Below the pieces are notes generated by a model. That model was not told the DNA's origin. It saw only the letters and a program-made list of their open reading frames with translations, and did no database searches. From Strongylocentrotus purpuratus (lineage: Eukaryota; Echinodermata; Echinoidea; Camarodonta; Strongylocentrotidae): a stretch of DNA of 64,000 nt. A program made the translations under genes and the position numbers. The stretch is from positions 35,432,579 through 35,496,578 of the forward strand of contig NW_022145605.1 in assembly GCF_000002235.5 (NCBI RefSeq). Direction: 5' to 3'. Positions 1 to 9,650 of the stretch are shown here, in pieces; position 1 is the first letter of the stretch; the number at the start of each line of letters is the position of its first letter.

Positions 1-989
1 ATTACCATAACAATGCCCTTTTCTCGTTACTTTATCCTACATCTACCCCTCCCCCCCCCCCCCCCCACCCCGCGGTTATGCATGACAGAAGTATACGGCT
101 TCTCTGGACATTTTTATGTCTTTATTATAGACAGTTTTTTTTAAATAATTTAGTATAATCCATTTTCCCTATAAAGATTTGTTTTAGAAGAGGGCAGAAC
201 TGGCCCCGATTTAGCCCTTCAGGATTGACAATAAGGAAGTGAATAAGGCAGCAATACAAGGGGACATCTTGCACCTTTAGTTTCGAGGGGCCTTTTTAAC
301 CTTAGGAGGGGAATTTTTTTCTACCGCCGAAATCGACCATCATCATCAAATTTATTTTGCCCTCCGAGATAATTTCAGCTAGCTCTTATAAATGAAAGTG
401 TGACCTCACCCTTAATGGTTAATTATCTGTGTACGTATACGTGTTAAGATAATGAAGTCCTTTAGGCCTGAAGGGAAAAAATGCATGAGGCCAGATAGGA
501 CAAGTGCGTTGAATTGATTGAAATTAGTTTTTTCAATTCAGACCCTCATATCATTGTACTATTATGCATATCATTTATCAATATAATTTATATACTGTAT
601 AGATTGCCGTCGAATGATGTAAGCTCACTAGCAGAAGCATCGATATAGGAAACGATATATGATTATAAATGTAGATGAATCTTTGATATCTTGCTTAGAA
701 ACATCATCATCTAAAGTGATGAATAGTCATAAATAATGAACCTTCTTCTTTCAAGTACAATTTCTTTTTTGATCACTTATATTCCAACCCCCCCCCCCCC
801 CCCCCCTCACTGGGTGGACTTACGTCGCTCCGCCACTGTTTAAAAGAAAGTAACGCAATTTTAAGAGTCAGAATTACTTCATCCGACTTGTCGACTCTCT
901 CCTAAACCTCAACTGTCTGCACTGTCGAATCGATTTGCACACAGAGTAGGTCATGATTATGTCATTTTCGTAATGTAATCAAATCATAC

Positions 990-1222
990 GTCTTTGTGAA
1001 GTGCCTCGATTCAAATTATTTCATTCAGCTGTTACGAATAATTTTATCTTAATAGTCAGAGTGCAAATTGCATACTTTTATTGTTGCTAGGTTTGACAAA
1101 CATTATTACTTCCCCCACCTACCAACACGTAGTATATGCAATTTGAATTCTGAATATTGAAATACAATTATTCGTAACAGATAAATGTTTGTTTTTTGCA
1201 TCGAGGGCACTTCACAAACAAT
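990..1222. repeat. Foldback (inverted-repeat) element
   Basis: Two pairs of matching arms are visible. CTGTTACGAATAATT near 1028 is complementary to AATTATTCGTAACAG near 1167. Outside them, TTTGTGAAGTGCC near 993 pairs with GGCACTTCACAAA near 1206. The nested order fits a miniature inverted-repeat element of about 230 bp. No coding capacity is seen. Confidence 0.6.
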
Positions 1223-1352
1223 ACACAGACATATGCATTAAATTTACAATAAAAATATTACGAAAATGGCCTACAACACATGTTTCATTGACATTTACTC
1301 AATATCAATCAATCAAGATCAATATATCCTATCATTATTATTATACAGCTTG

Positions 1353-1505
1353 TGAGCGTCAAGTAACGCCCGGCTGGAATGCTCCCCAAGGAGTGGAGAT
1401 TGTGCACACAGTGTGTGCGGGCAAGCACTGAATCCAATGACCGGGGTAATAGTATATTGTAAAGCGCTTAGAGACATTTGTATTAAGCGCTATATAAAAA
1501 TTAAA

Positions 1506-1539
<34 letters not shown>

Positions 1540-1548
1540 GTTATTATT
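1353..1548 (+). mobile_element. SINE 3' half with ATT-repeat tail
   Basis: The stretch ends with TGTAAAGCGCTTAGAGACA, then TAAGCGCTATATAA and an (ATT)n run at about 1508-1545. The same terminal block occurs at the end of the better preserved tRNA-derived SINE at 55073-55365 (CTGTAAAGCGCTTAGAGACA). The tRNA-like head is not recognisable, so this looks 5'-truncated or diverged. Confidence 0.6.
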
Positions 1549-2355
1549 AATCCTGTATTAACCGAATTCTTATAACTTCAGCTCTATATAGGCCAAGCGC
1601 TATCTACCTAACCCTTACCCAGACTTTATGCCTATATACCTTAGCTGAAACCCAAGTTGTAACTCGAACCAAAACCCTCTCTTTGACGAGGCCCTGGGCT
1701 TACATATCGCCGGAATCCCAGGAATACATCTCCCTCAACTATCTGGCAAATTAATTGATGCTACATGTATTCATAATTCACACAAGTGTCATCAGTGGTG
1801 GGTGGTGGGGGCTGTGGGGGGGGGGGGGGGTGGCTCAAATATATCGCAAGGCAAATGTAGAAATTTAATGTAATGCAAGAACCCCCCAAGCCTAGCTCCC
1901 CCCTCCCCCTCCCAAATAAAATAAATTATTATTCTAGAACCACTCCTGTGCATCATCAGTCTTTCCATTTATCCATGACTTATTCATTCTGATCATAATT
2001 AATGACAGTGGCGTATTCAGACCAAATTGGCCTCAGCAAAAGGGAAAACATTTCAACTTACTGTGACCCGTACATTTTAAAACCAATATGTGAGGGTAGT
2101 GGCTTGCATTACGGGGGGGGGGGGGGTGTTGTCCCAAATGACTTATTATGGCTAAGACCATTTAGGATATGTCTTTATTCCATGCGTTGATATTATTTAC
2201 TAACCATGAAATAACCTGCTAACTACTAAGCACGTAAAGGATGGCTGAATTTTTTTTTCTTGGTCGGAAACTCTGTCAGGAGGGGCATATTAAATTTTGT
2301 CTCCTTGTTTCTCCTTCAAATTCGCTATAGTGATTCATGAAACTACTTTTCATCA

Positions 2356-3276
2356 TACACTGTTGGTCATAATGGTGGAATAATTATTTTTACCCCAGTT
2401 TAGGGAAGGATTAAAAAAAATGTTTTTTCTAATAAATCTGGATAATGGCATACATTCTCAGATTTTATTGAATATTAATTTGCGAGTGTTTGTTTTGCGT
2501 GACTTCTAAATCATTTGTGTGCTACTATGCTAATCAGCTAGGGAACCTACGTCCTTAAATCATAATTGACAGTAATGAGGATTAATGCCTCACAAAAGGG
2601 CACTAATATAGCTGATCGACACAATTTTTATCCTGGGGTCTCACAGTAACGAGGCCATTGCTTAGCCCCTGAATCATGACTGTACGCAGTGTTTGCTAGG
2701 GTACGCGGCCGCCCCCACAAATCCCCCAAAACGAAGAAAATGCAATAAATTGTCAAAAATTCATTGCATTTCCCCCCGGCCCCCAACAGGAAAATTCCTC
2801 TGTGTGGCCATGCCTTGAACCATAATGCATGGCCCTACAGAGGACTTTTTCCTGTTGGGGGCCGGGGAAAATGCAATGAATTTTTGACAATTTATTGCAT
2901 TTTCTTCGTTTTGGGGGATTTGTGGAAGGGGCCGCGTACCCTAGCAAACACTGCGTACAGTCATGATTCAGGGGCTAAGCAATGGCCTCGTTACTCTGAG
3001 GCCCCAGGATAAAAATCGTGTCGATCAGCTATATATTAGTGCCGTTTTGTGAGGCATTAATCCTCATTACTGTCAATTATGACTTAAGGACGTAGGTCCC
3101 TTAGCTGATTAGCATAGTAGCACACATATGATTAAGAAGTCACGCAAAACAAACACTCGCACATTAATATTCAATGTATGCCATTATCTAGATCTATTAG
3201 AAATAAATAATTTTTTAAAAATCCTTCCCTAAACTGGGGTAAAAATAAATATTCCACCATTATGACCAACAGTGTA
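2356..3276. mobile_element. Large palindromic foldback element, about 920 bp
   Basis: The arms, about 2356-2815 and 2827-3276, are near-complete reverse complements. The outer end CACTGTTGGTCATAATGG matches CCATTATGACCAACAGTG at the far end, and the arms meet at GGCCATGC (2806-2813) and GCATGGCC (2827-2834) around a loop of about 13 bp. Both ends are flanked by TA, consistent with a TA target duplication as used by Tc1/mariner-type transposases, though the family is not proven. The open frames inside are shadows of the palindrome. Confidence 0.85.
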
Positions 3277-4577
3277 CATGCAACACAGGAGATTATAATA
3301 TACCCGATGTGTGCATCAATCATGCCTATATTTGTGACAAGTCGTAATTCCTGCTCGTAAAGAAAAGAGACAAAAATAACTGCCAAAGTGAGTGGGACTG
3401 TCTCCGCGCGGCATTTTATTATTCATTTCCAATTAGGATAATTCAGAGCTCTTAAAAGGATGTATATTCACTCTGGAGTCTGGATAGAATGAAATTTAAA
3501 AGATTAAGCTGAGTTCTGGTCATGCCATTTCATTGTGAAACAAACTGTGTTTTTTTAAAGCGATTGGAAAAGGACTGATATCCAACTGCTGATGTATAAC
3601 ACAATACAGGAGGCAGTCACGGTTCCACGGGGGGGGGGGGTGACGGGCCCGCCCCCCCCCCTAGCAAAAAATAAATAAATGTGTTTCTTCTCCCCCGCCC
3701 CCCTCTTACTCACCGGCTGGACGATTCGTTGCTAAATATTTCCTCACAAATTGGACAAAAAACAAAAACTAAAGTGCTAAGTTGTCTTTTTAGGGAAATT
3801 TGGAATCTACGATAAAGAGCTAGATATAGAAGGCTTAAAATTAAAGGAATGATGTAAGATGTGGCCTGTGAAATATAGAAAGTTTGGAAATTAGTTGAGA
3901 ATTGAGATCTCTATTAATGTATGGGAACGAAATTGATTTTGGTTTCACTTAAAGTTTAAACTATACAAAATGTTGTAAGATATTGACCAATTACAACAAT
4001 CAGTTTGAAGTTTATTAAAACCATACAAATATAGAGAAGACATGCGCCCATTGTACGAGCACGCAAAGTCACGGTGATAATTATTGTTTCATTTCCTGAC
4101 ATTTCGAAATCTAATCAGGATGCACTAAAATAGTTTGACACGTCGATAAGTTTTTCGTGGACATCAATGACGCGACCCTTCTGCATGGCCTGTGTCTCTC
4201 AAACAAATGGCGTAGCGTACGTGCTTCCCGAAAATGAGGGGCACTTGTACTTTAGGCCTACATGACATCATGGGTACGGGGCATCAGGCTTGCTACTCGA
4301 TGGGTGGTTGTAGCGTATTCTCTTCCACGTTCCTTCCCCCCTCTGCCCCTCCCCGTTTCTAGATTCGCCTCCCCCCCTTTTTTTTTTGGGGGGGGGGGAT
4401 TGATAAAGGGGGCAAGTATCCCTACCCCCTGAAGCTACGTCACTACCTCAAACTTTATCAAGTCACTTCCCTTACAATCACTGGTCCGTGACTTTCCTTA
4501 AAATTCATAATACATTTTAGCAATATTTGTGAAATCAAAAATTGCATACCACATTTTAAAACGAGATATTGACATTA

Positions 4578-4598
4578 CCCCCCCCCCCCCCCCCCCCC
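4578..4598. repeat. Poly-C tract (21 bp)
   Basis: An uninterrupted run of 21 C, one of many C or G homopolymers in the window. Such tracts are prone to length error in assembly. Confidence 0.9.
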
Positions 4599-5699
4599 AC
4601 CCACACACAAAGGGAAATGTCATTTTGGTTTGGGGCGTGTTTGTTATTGACCATGGTGAGAACAAGTACTGATGCAAGATATAGCTGATGCAAGAGGTAA
4701 GGCCACGTAGTTTTAAAGTTTTTTTTTCCTTTTAATTCTATAGTTTGTTGTCCGTCGGGAACCTTATCCGAATGACGTGGAGAAGTTTGAGTCACAGCTC
4801 TTTTATGGTTTTATTTGAAACAGCATGATCAGCTATAATTGTGGAAAATAACCATAAGCGACTAAATTCTTTAAAAATAGTATGAAGGGCAAAATACAAT
4901 GATCGATAAGTGCTGCTTTGGTTCTGAAGTTGTAAACAAACTTTGTTGTGAACAAGTTATAAATAAAAATCATCATCTTTAATAACTGTGTAGACAGTGT
5001 GTGATTGGAATAAGAATAACAGGAAATGCTTAGAATAGAATAGAATTTAAAGAAAATGAAAAGATCATGCAGGTCAAACAAAACACATGGAAAGATCGAG
5101 GGGCCATCATACTTGAATGAAACGGGGGGGGGGGGGGGGGTATTGAACTATATCAACTATGTGCAAAGTGTATTTGTATAATTACAAAGAAAACAATAAT
5201 TATATATGAACAAAAATGTAATATCTTTGTTTATCTTTCTGTTTGAAATGAAATAAATATGAATTGAATTGAATTGAAGAAGGCATCATGTACCTCTTTA
5301 AACATGGAAATTTCGTCATTTTATGGCACTCGTTTCAAACGATTTAGCACATGGTCTAAGCCTGTTGTCTATCGTTTGATGGTTGTGAAAAGAATGCCAT
5401 TATATGCATAATAAAGAATAATCGTGAAGTAAGACGGCGTCGTTTATTTTCTTATTTAAAATAATTCTGCCCGCTATCATTTTATATAATCAATAAAGGG
5501 CTTGCATGATCTGATCATGAAGTAGTGGAACCAGGCCCGAGATATGATCATTATTAATTTTAAGAACTCCAGTATATTTGGTCATATGCCTATCAGTGCG
5601 AGTCGTAATTTATCAAAATATCACTAAATGATTTGTGAGGAATATCGATAATACCGCTTTTCAGTTGGACTTTCTGATGCAAGATCCAAGAGGACCTTC

Positions 5700-6027
5700 T
5701 ATTTATAAACAACTTCCACGTGTCGTTTATTGCGTCACAATGAACTGCACACACCAATTAGTGAATTGACCAATCACAACCTCGGTTGATGACGTAGCCT
5801 CCCGGTATTGCAGCCAATCACAAATCGACACGGTGGCCTATTCGCGAAAACTCCATCATCTATTGATTGTATACACAATTTCTGTTCATAAGGGAGTAGG
5901 CAAATAAAAACGACATGTAGAAGACGACAGAAACTCCTCTTTCAGATCGATTTTTGTTGCGAACGGGTGGGTTTAACCCTCTCCAAACAGATATATACCC
6001 GAAGGAAGTCTTTAAGAGGCATTCAAG
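5700..6027 (+). promoter_or_regulatory. XBP1: XBP1 promoter and 5' UTR region
   Basis: The 330 bp before the XBP1 start codon contain a compact set of candidate sites. CCACGTG lies at 5716-5722, TGCGTCA at 5731-5737, CCAAT boxes at 5754-5758, 5770-5774 and 5814-5818, and TGACGTAG at 5790-5797. CCAAT boxes near CCACG and TGACGT motifs are what ATF6 and XBP1 use at ER-stress genes, and vertebrate XBP1 is itself ATF6-induced. I do not see a perfect CCAAT-N9-CCACG element. There is no clear TATA box and the transcription start is not determined. Confidence 0.5.
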
Positions 6028-6263
6028 ATGGCTTCTACGAAAATTATTATCGCGACTGTCCCCAAATCCGACCAAATTAAAGCGTTCAATATGTTGCCTG
6101 CTTCAAGGAAGGCACATATTCTGCAGCAGATGGCCGCAGCTACGGATGTAAAACTGGGCCTGCAGACCCCCAACCGCAAGACGGCGATGCCTGATACTAA
6201 CCCGGCACCGAGAAAGAGACAGAGATTGACACATCTCTCGACTGAAGAAAAAATGAACAGAAG
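6028..6263 (+). CDS. XBP1: XBP1 exon 1 (coding part)
   Basis: Encodes residues 1-78 plus two bases of codon 79. It covers the N-terminal segment with the conserved R-K-R-Q-R-L-T-H-L-S-x-E-E-K-M-N-R-R run that leads into the basic region. It ends at AG before the donor GTAATT at 6264. The ATG at 6028 is the first good in-frame start. Confidence 0.95.
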
Positions 6264-8554
6264 GTAATTTTGATGTTTAAAATTGACGTTTATAGGGCAG
6301 GCATATGTTATTGATTGTGTCAGTCTTACAAGTTGTATGGGAAAGTATGGTCAAATGTGTTTTTCTATGTTAATAACGGCTTAATGCGCTGAGAAAATAT
6401 TAATTATTATCGTTGTCAAGCTCGGCATGAACGAACCGAACAGCTGATTGCATGAACAGCTGTTGTATTTTTGTGTAATGTGATGGGGTAGGTCGTAGAG
6501 ATAAGGATTTATAAGTTCATTGTGCTATGTTGACCAAAGTGGATGTAGACTAATCGATATTGATCTTTTGTCAAGAAAAGAAGTTTTTAATGCAAGAATA
6601 ATGAAAAAAAAAGGATATCAAGTGAGTATGTGACCTCTTTGTAAAACCCAACCTTCCCCCCTGCAAATGTCTTTTTTACCTTGAAAAAACTTTAAAATAT
6701 GAAAACTGTTCATGCCTGTAGTGTAATTACATTCATCATCCTATGGGCCCCCTCACTTATTGTAAGGGCATCAACATTCAGATACAAATTTAAAGAATTA
6801 CAAACATTTTTTAAAAGCTTTTTCCTTTATTATTATAATGAGCTAAAAGTAAAACAAGTTGATACTTCTGTCATATTTTCACTAAAATAAGAGATTAACA
6901 AGTAACAACAACAATATCCTTATTAGATTCCATTCTAACCCCTATGAACCAATTCATGGTAATAATCGTAATAGAAAATTGTGAGTATAATAGCAAGTCT
7001 ACTTTTGCTATAAAAGATTTGCCAAACAAAGTTCTTTTATCATTTTACTGTCCCTGACTTCTTGAAGTGACAACGTTTTATTTATTTGAATGATTTTGTA
7101 TAGGAAGCTGAAGAACAGAGTAGCAGCACAGACAGCAAGGGATAGGAAGAAGGCTCAGTTTGATGACCTCGAGGCCGTCACAAGCGTCATGGAGGCCAGA
7201 AACAAACAACTTCTCATGGAGAACTCCCTCCTGAAGAAACAGAACAAGTCCTTGCTGGAAGAGAACAAAGAACTAAAGGAACGTCTCCAGGAAAGCAAAG
7301 AAGAGACGCAGTCAGTGGTAGGTTTTCAAATTCAATTTTGTTTTTCTTTTCTCAAATGGTGCTTGTTCTTAAACTGTAATTTTTTCAAATCCATTGAATG
7401 ATGTGCTGAAATTTCATTTGATTCATGTACTTGTTTAACAACGCATATCTGGATGTAAAATTAAAAAAATTATTAAATGGTAGCAGCCAGTCAAATAACT
7501 TCATGATTTATTTTTCATATTCATGAAATTACTGTGAAATGTTATTCTGGTACTTTATGGGCCAACTTCTAGAACTATTATGTAAATGGTAGCAAATACC
7601 TGTGTTATAAAGAAAATGTTTGCTTTTTAATCTGCTGTTTCAGGTCGTTTTGGATCATGGCTATTGCATGGAGTCCACCCCCTCCCCCATCAGTACACAT
7701 CCGACCGTGAAGAAAGAGGTTGATGTCGAGTCACCTGGGTCCGCAGCACTCATTTTTCCTCCGCAGCAGGAATCGACTCGACTCTTCCTCACCTTCCTGT
7801 CGACGTTGCTGATGTGGAGTCTGACGACGAACTTCTGGGGCTGCTCGGCCAGCTCAACCAGGCAGCCGTCAGCGGAGCCATTCGTCTTCTCGGCCCAGAA
7901 GGACAGGACGAGCAGCAGGGAGGAGGAGCCCTTGTGTCTGGTGACGCGCAAGACCAAGAGCAAGCGCAACGCCGGGGATTGGTGGGGCCCACAGCAGCAG
8001 AGCTGGAATCCATCAAAGAACTGATCCAGTTTGACCACGAGTACTTGAAGCCTGTTCTAGATGTTCAAAATAAGAGCCTTATAAACGGAAGCGATCTCGT
8101 TGCTAATGCATCCTTGACGCAAGATTCAGCTGAGATCCCACAGACGATGGGTATCAGAATAACCAGCGATCGTATTACACAGATTGGTGAAATGGACACT
8201 GTACAATCTTTCAAGATCGAAGGAGAAGATGAAATGGATCTTCTTCTCGCCATGGGTACCGATAAAAATACTTTTGACGACTTTGAAAGTATGAGCCCTC
8301 TAAACTCAGACACTTCCTTGACATGTGACCTCAAAGAACTTATGGGATTGGTCTCCCCTTCAAAGGACTATGATTCTCACAGCTTGAGTGGAAGGAGTGA
8401 CTATGGATCCGGGTCAGACTCTGGTGTCAGTGATGCCCCCAGATCTCCATTTAGTGATGAAGGGGGTCCTCTAGGGTCTCCTGGCCTAGGAGATAGCTTG
8501 TGGGAAGAATCGTTTACTCAGTTTACAGATCTTTTCCCTTCACTTGATTTGTAA
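6028..8554 (+). CDS. XBP1: XBP1, bZIP transcription factor of the unfolded protein response (whole gene)
   Basis: XBP1 is the effector of the IRE1 arm of the ER-stress response and acts in the nucleus on ER-folding and ERAD genes. Three exons (6028-6263, 7104-7317, 7644-8554) join in frame. The basic region N-R-V-A-A-Q-T-A-R lies at residues 83-91. Hydrophobic heptad positions L101, M108, L115, L122, L129 and L136 form the zipper. Unspliced mRNA reads to TGA at 8022-8024, giving 276 aa (human XBP1u is 261). Removing the 20-nt IRE1 intron 7744-7763 shifts reading to a second frame ending TAA at 8552-8554, giving 446 aa (human XBP1s is 376). The spliced tail keeps an A-E-L-E-S-I-K-E-L-I-Q-F-D-H segment (from residue 262) and a C-terminal SPFSD...W-E...LFP block, both recognisable in vertebrate XBP1s. 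The start sits in a good Kozak context (AAGATGG). Confidence 0.97.
6264..7103 (+). other. XBP1: XBP1 intron 1
   Basis: Spliceosomal intron of 840 bp, donor GTAATT and acceptor TATAG at 7103. It is A/T-rich; I see no repeat or gene inside. Confidence 0.9.
7104..7317 (+). CDS. XBP1: XBP1 exon 2 (basic region and leucine zipper)
   Basis: Supplies the last base of codon 79 and residues 80-150: the DNA-binding basic region and the full zipper. The upstream acceptor is TAG at 7101-7103 and the donor GTAGGT starts at 7318, on a codon boundary. The heptad spacing of L/M is regular over six positions. Confidence 0.95.
7644..8024 (+). CDS. XBP1: XBP1u C-terminal frame (hydrophobic segment and arrest-like tail)
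   Basis: This is the unspliced reading of exon 3, residues 151-276. After the IRE1 region it encodes a hydrophobic stretch at residues 197-217 (L-F-L-T-F-L-S-T-L-L-M-W...), in the position of the vertebrate HR2 that brings the nascent chain and mRNA to the ER membrane. It ends with W-G-P-Q-Q-Q-S-W-N-P-S-K-N, which aligns without gaps to the human tail W-G-R-H-Q-P-S-W-K-P-L-M-N. That human peptide pauses the ribosome so that IRE1 can find the mRNA. The Ser-Trp pair is S270-W271 here and S255-W256 in human. Confidence 0.9.
   Translation, partial: VVLDHGYCMESTPSPISTHPTVKKEVDVESPGSAALIFPPQQESTRLFLTFLSTLLMWSLTTNFWGCSASSTRQPSAEPFVFSAQKDRTSSREEEPLCLVTRKTKSKRNAGDWWGPQQQSWNPSKN
7644..8554 (+). CDS. 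XBP1: XBP1 exon 3 (dual-frame exon; XBP1s end)
   Basis: Begins after the acceptor TTTCAG (7643) in frame with exon 2. The exon carries the IRE1 target stem-loops and is read in two frames: without IRE1 splicing to 8024, with splicing to 8554. The spliced frame has an acidic D-V-E-S-D-D-E-L-L-G-L-L block (residues 200-211), a Gln/Gly-rich stretch, the conserved segment from residue 262, and a Ser/Asp-rich C-terminus. The apparent frameshift is the normal XBP1 mechanism, not damage. Confidence 0.95.
7734..7774 (+). promoter_or_regulatory. XBP1: IRE1 twin stem-loops and 20-nt unconventional intron (7744-7763)
   Basis: Two identical 7-base loops, CCGCAGC, occur at 7741-7747 and 7761-7767 and match the IRE1 loop consensus C-x-G-C-x-G-x. 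The first is closed by TGGGT/ACTCA (five pairs, one G-U), the second by TTCCT/AGGAA (five perfect pairs). Cleavage after the G of each CCG|CAG removes 7744-7763, exactly 20 nt. Twenty is 2 modulo 3, as is the 26-nt vertebrate intron, and the shift opens precisely the frame that ends at 8554. Confidence 0.95.
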
Positions 8555-9440
8555 ATTTTATAAAGTAAAAGTCCTTACATGTATGTCCACCTTCATTTGC
8601 ATTCCCATAGTATTTTTGTTTTATATAGTTCAGAGTTTGAAATTGGGGTAAAAAGAAACCAGGGTTACTTAAATTTGCATGTGAAGAGCCATATTGTGTC
8701 AAATCACATTTAGTATGTGCTCATTAATCAGTAGTATTACTGTATGGTATTTTAACTGTTTCTTCATTGAATTTAGGACTTGGTTTGTAAAAATGTTGTC
8801 CCCCCCCCCCCCCCCCCCCCCCCCCCGGAAAACAATACACACAAACAAACAAACAAAGATTGACCATTTAATTTCAAGAGGAAATTAAATGGAGCTTGAC
8901 TTTTTAGAAACAGATTTATGCATTCCATGTATTGCAGACAAGTTTGCAGAATTATGCTTACAGTGTTTATGTCTCAGCTTCTGTTATTGTTATAAAAGAA
9001 GTGCTGGGAAATAATCCCATGTACATTTTTAACTTATTATAATGAGAAGCCTCTTATTTTTCAAAAGTACTATTATTAATTAAGGTTGTAATATAGCTTA
9101 CATGAATTGCCTTTAAAGTACAATTACATCTCTTTTGATTGCCCTGCACATGTCATTTGCTTGTTGTTTTGTTGACGGCATTGTACAGAGAAAATTATTT
9201 TAACAACAAACTCAATTGATTTGACCGACTTCATTTATAATGAAGCCTATAAATGTTTATGTGTATCTTGATAATAGTGTACCCAGGGGAGAAGTAAACA
9301 TTGTTTTCACCAACATTGTAAAAAGTATTTAGAGTCCATTTATTTGTGAAAACAGTGATCCTTCATCAATCTGTGTAAGCTCGCATTGTAAATAGTGCAT
9401 TTATTTTGAACATCTATTAAAAAGGCTAAAAGCACAACTT
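8555..9440 (+). other. XBP1: XBP1 3' UTR (probable)
   Basis: Noncoding A/T-rich sequence after the XBP1s stop, with a 27-bp poly-C run at 8800-8826. A candidate polyadenylation signal ATTAAA lies at 9416-9421. The true end is not determined. Confidence 0.5.
8800..8826. repeat. Poly-C tract (27 bp) in XBP1 3' UTR
   Basis: Uninterrupted C run, the longest noted here. In the mRNA it could bind poly-C-binding proteins, but that is speculation; the length may be unreliable. Confidence 0.9.
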
Positions 9441-9609
9441 TTGTTCTAGTTTTGTTTCTGTTACATAATCTGTCATGACCTTTTTTTTGGTCCTATTTAT
9501 GTTTACAACAATCTCTCTCTACTCTCTCTCTCTCTCTCGCCCTGTCTTCCTCAATGTGTGAGACTATGCCTCCCTCAGGGTTTCTGTCTGTCTCTCTCAT
9601 TCCTCTCCA

Positions 9610-9650
<41 letters not shown>

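Larger units (their letters stand above)
1..5699. other. Intergenic region upstream of XBP1
   Basis: I see no convincing gene here; the open frames are short, low-complexity or inside inverted repeats. The stretch holds several poly-C or poly-G runs (51-66, 788-806, 1816-1830, 2113-2126, 4578-4598, 5124-5140), a small foldback (about 990-1222), the 3' half of a tRNA-type SINE (about 1353-1548) and a 920-bp palindrome (2356-3276). At 5215-5278 an A/T-rich stretch ending in repeated GAATT units resembles the tail of a non-LTR retrotransposon, but this is weak. Confidence 0.7.

Noticed and set aside
2753-3012. Two open frames of 64 and 82 codons, one per strand
   Set aside because: They are mirror images across the centre of the 920-bp palindrome.
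7661-8038. Open frames of 125 and 75 codons on the minus strand across XBP1 exon 3
   Set aside because: They are antisense shadows of a GC-rich dual-coded exon with no recognisable domain.
7644-8554. XBP1 exon 3 read as a frameshifted pseudogene
   Set aside because: The frame change coincides exactly with twin IRE1 stem-loops and a 20-nt excision, so it is the normal regulated mechanism.
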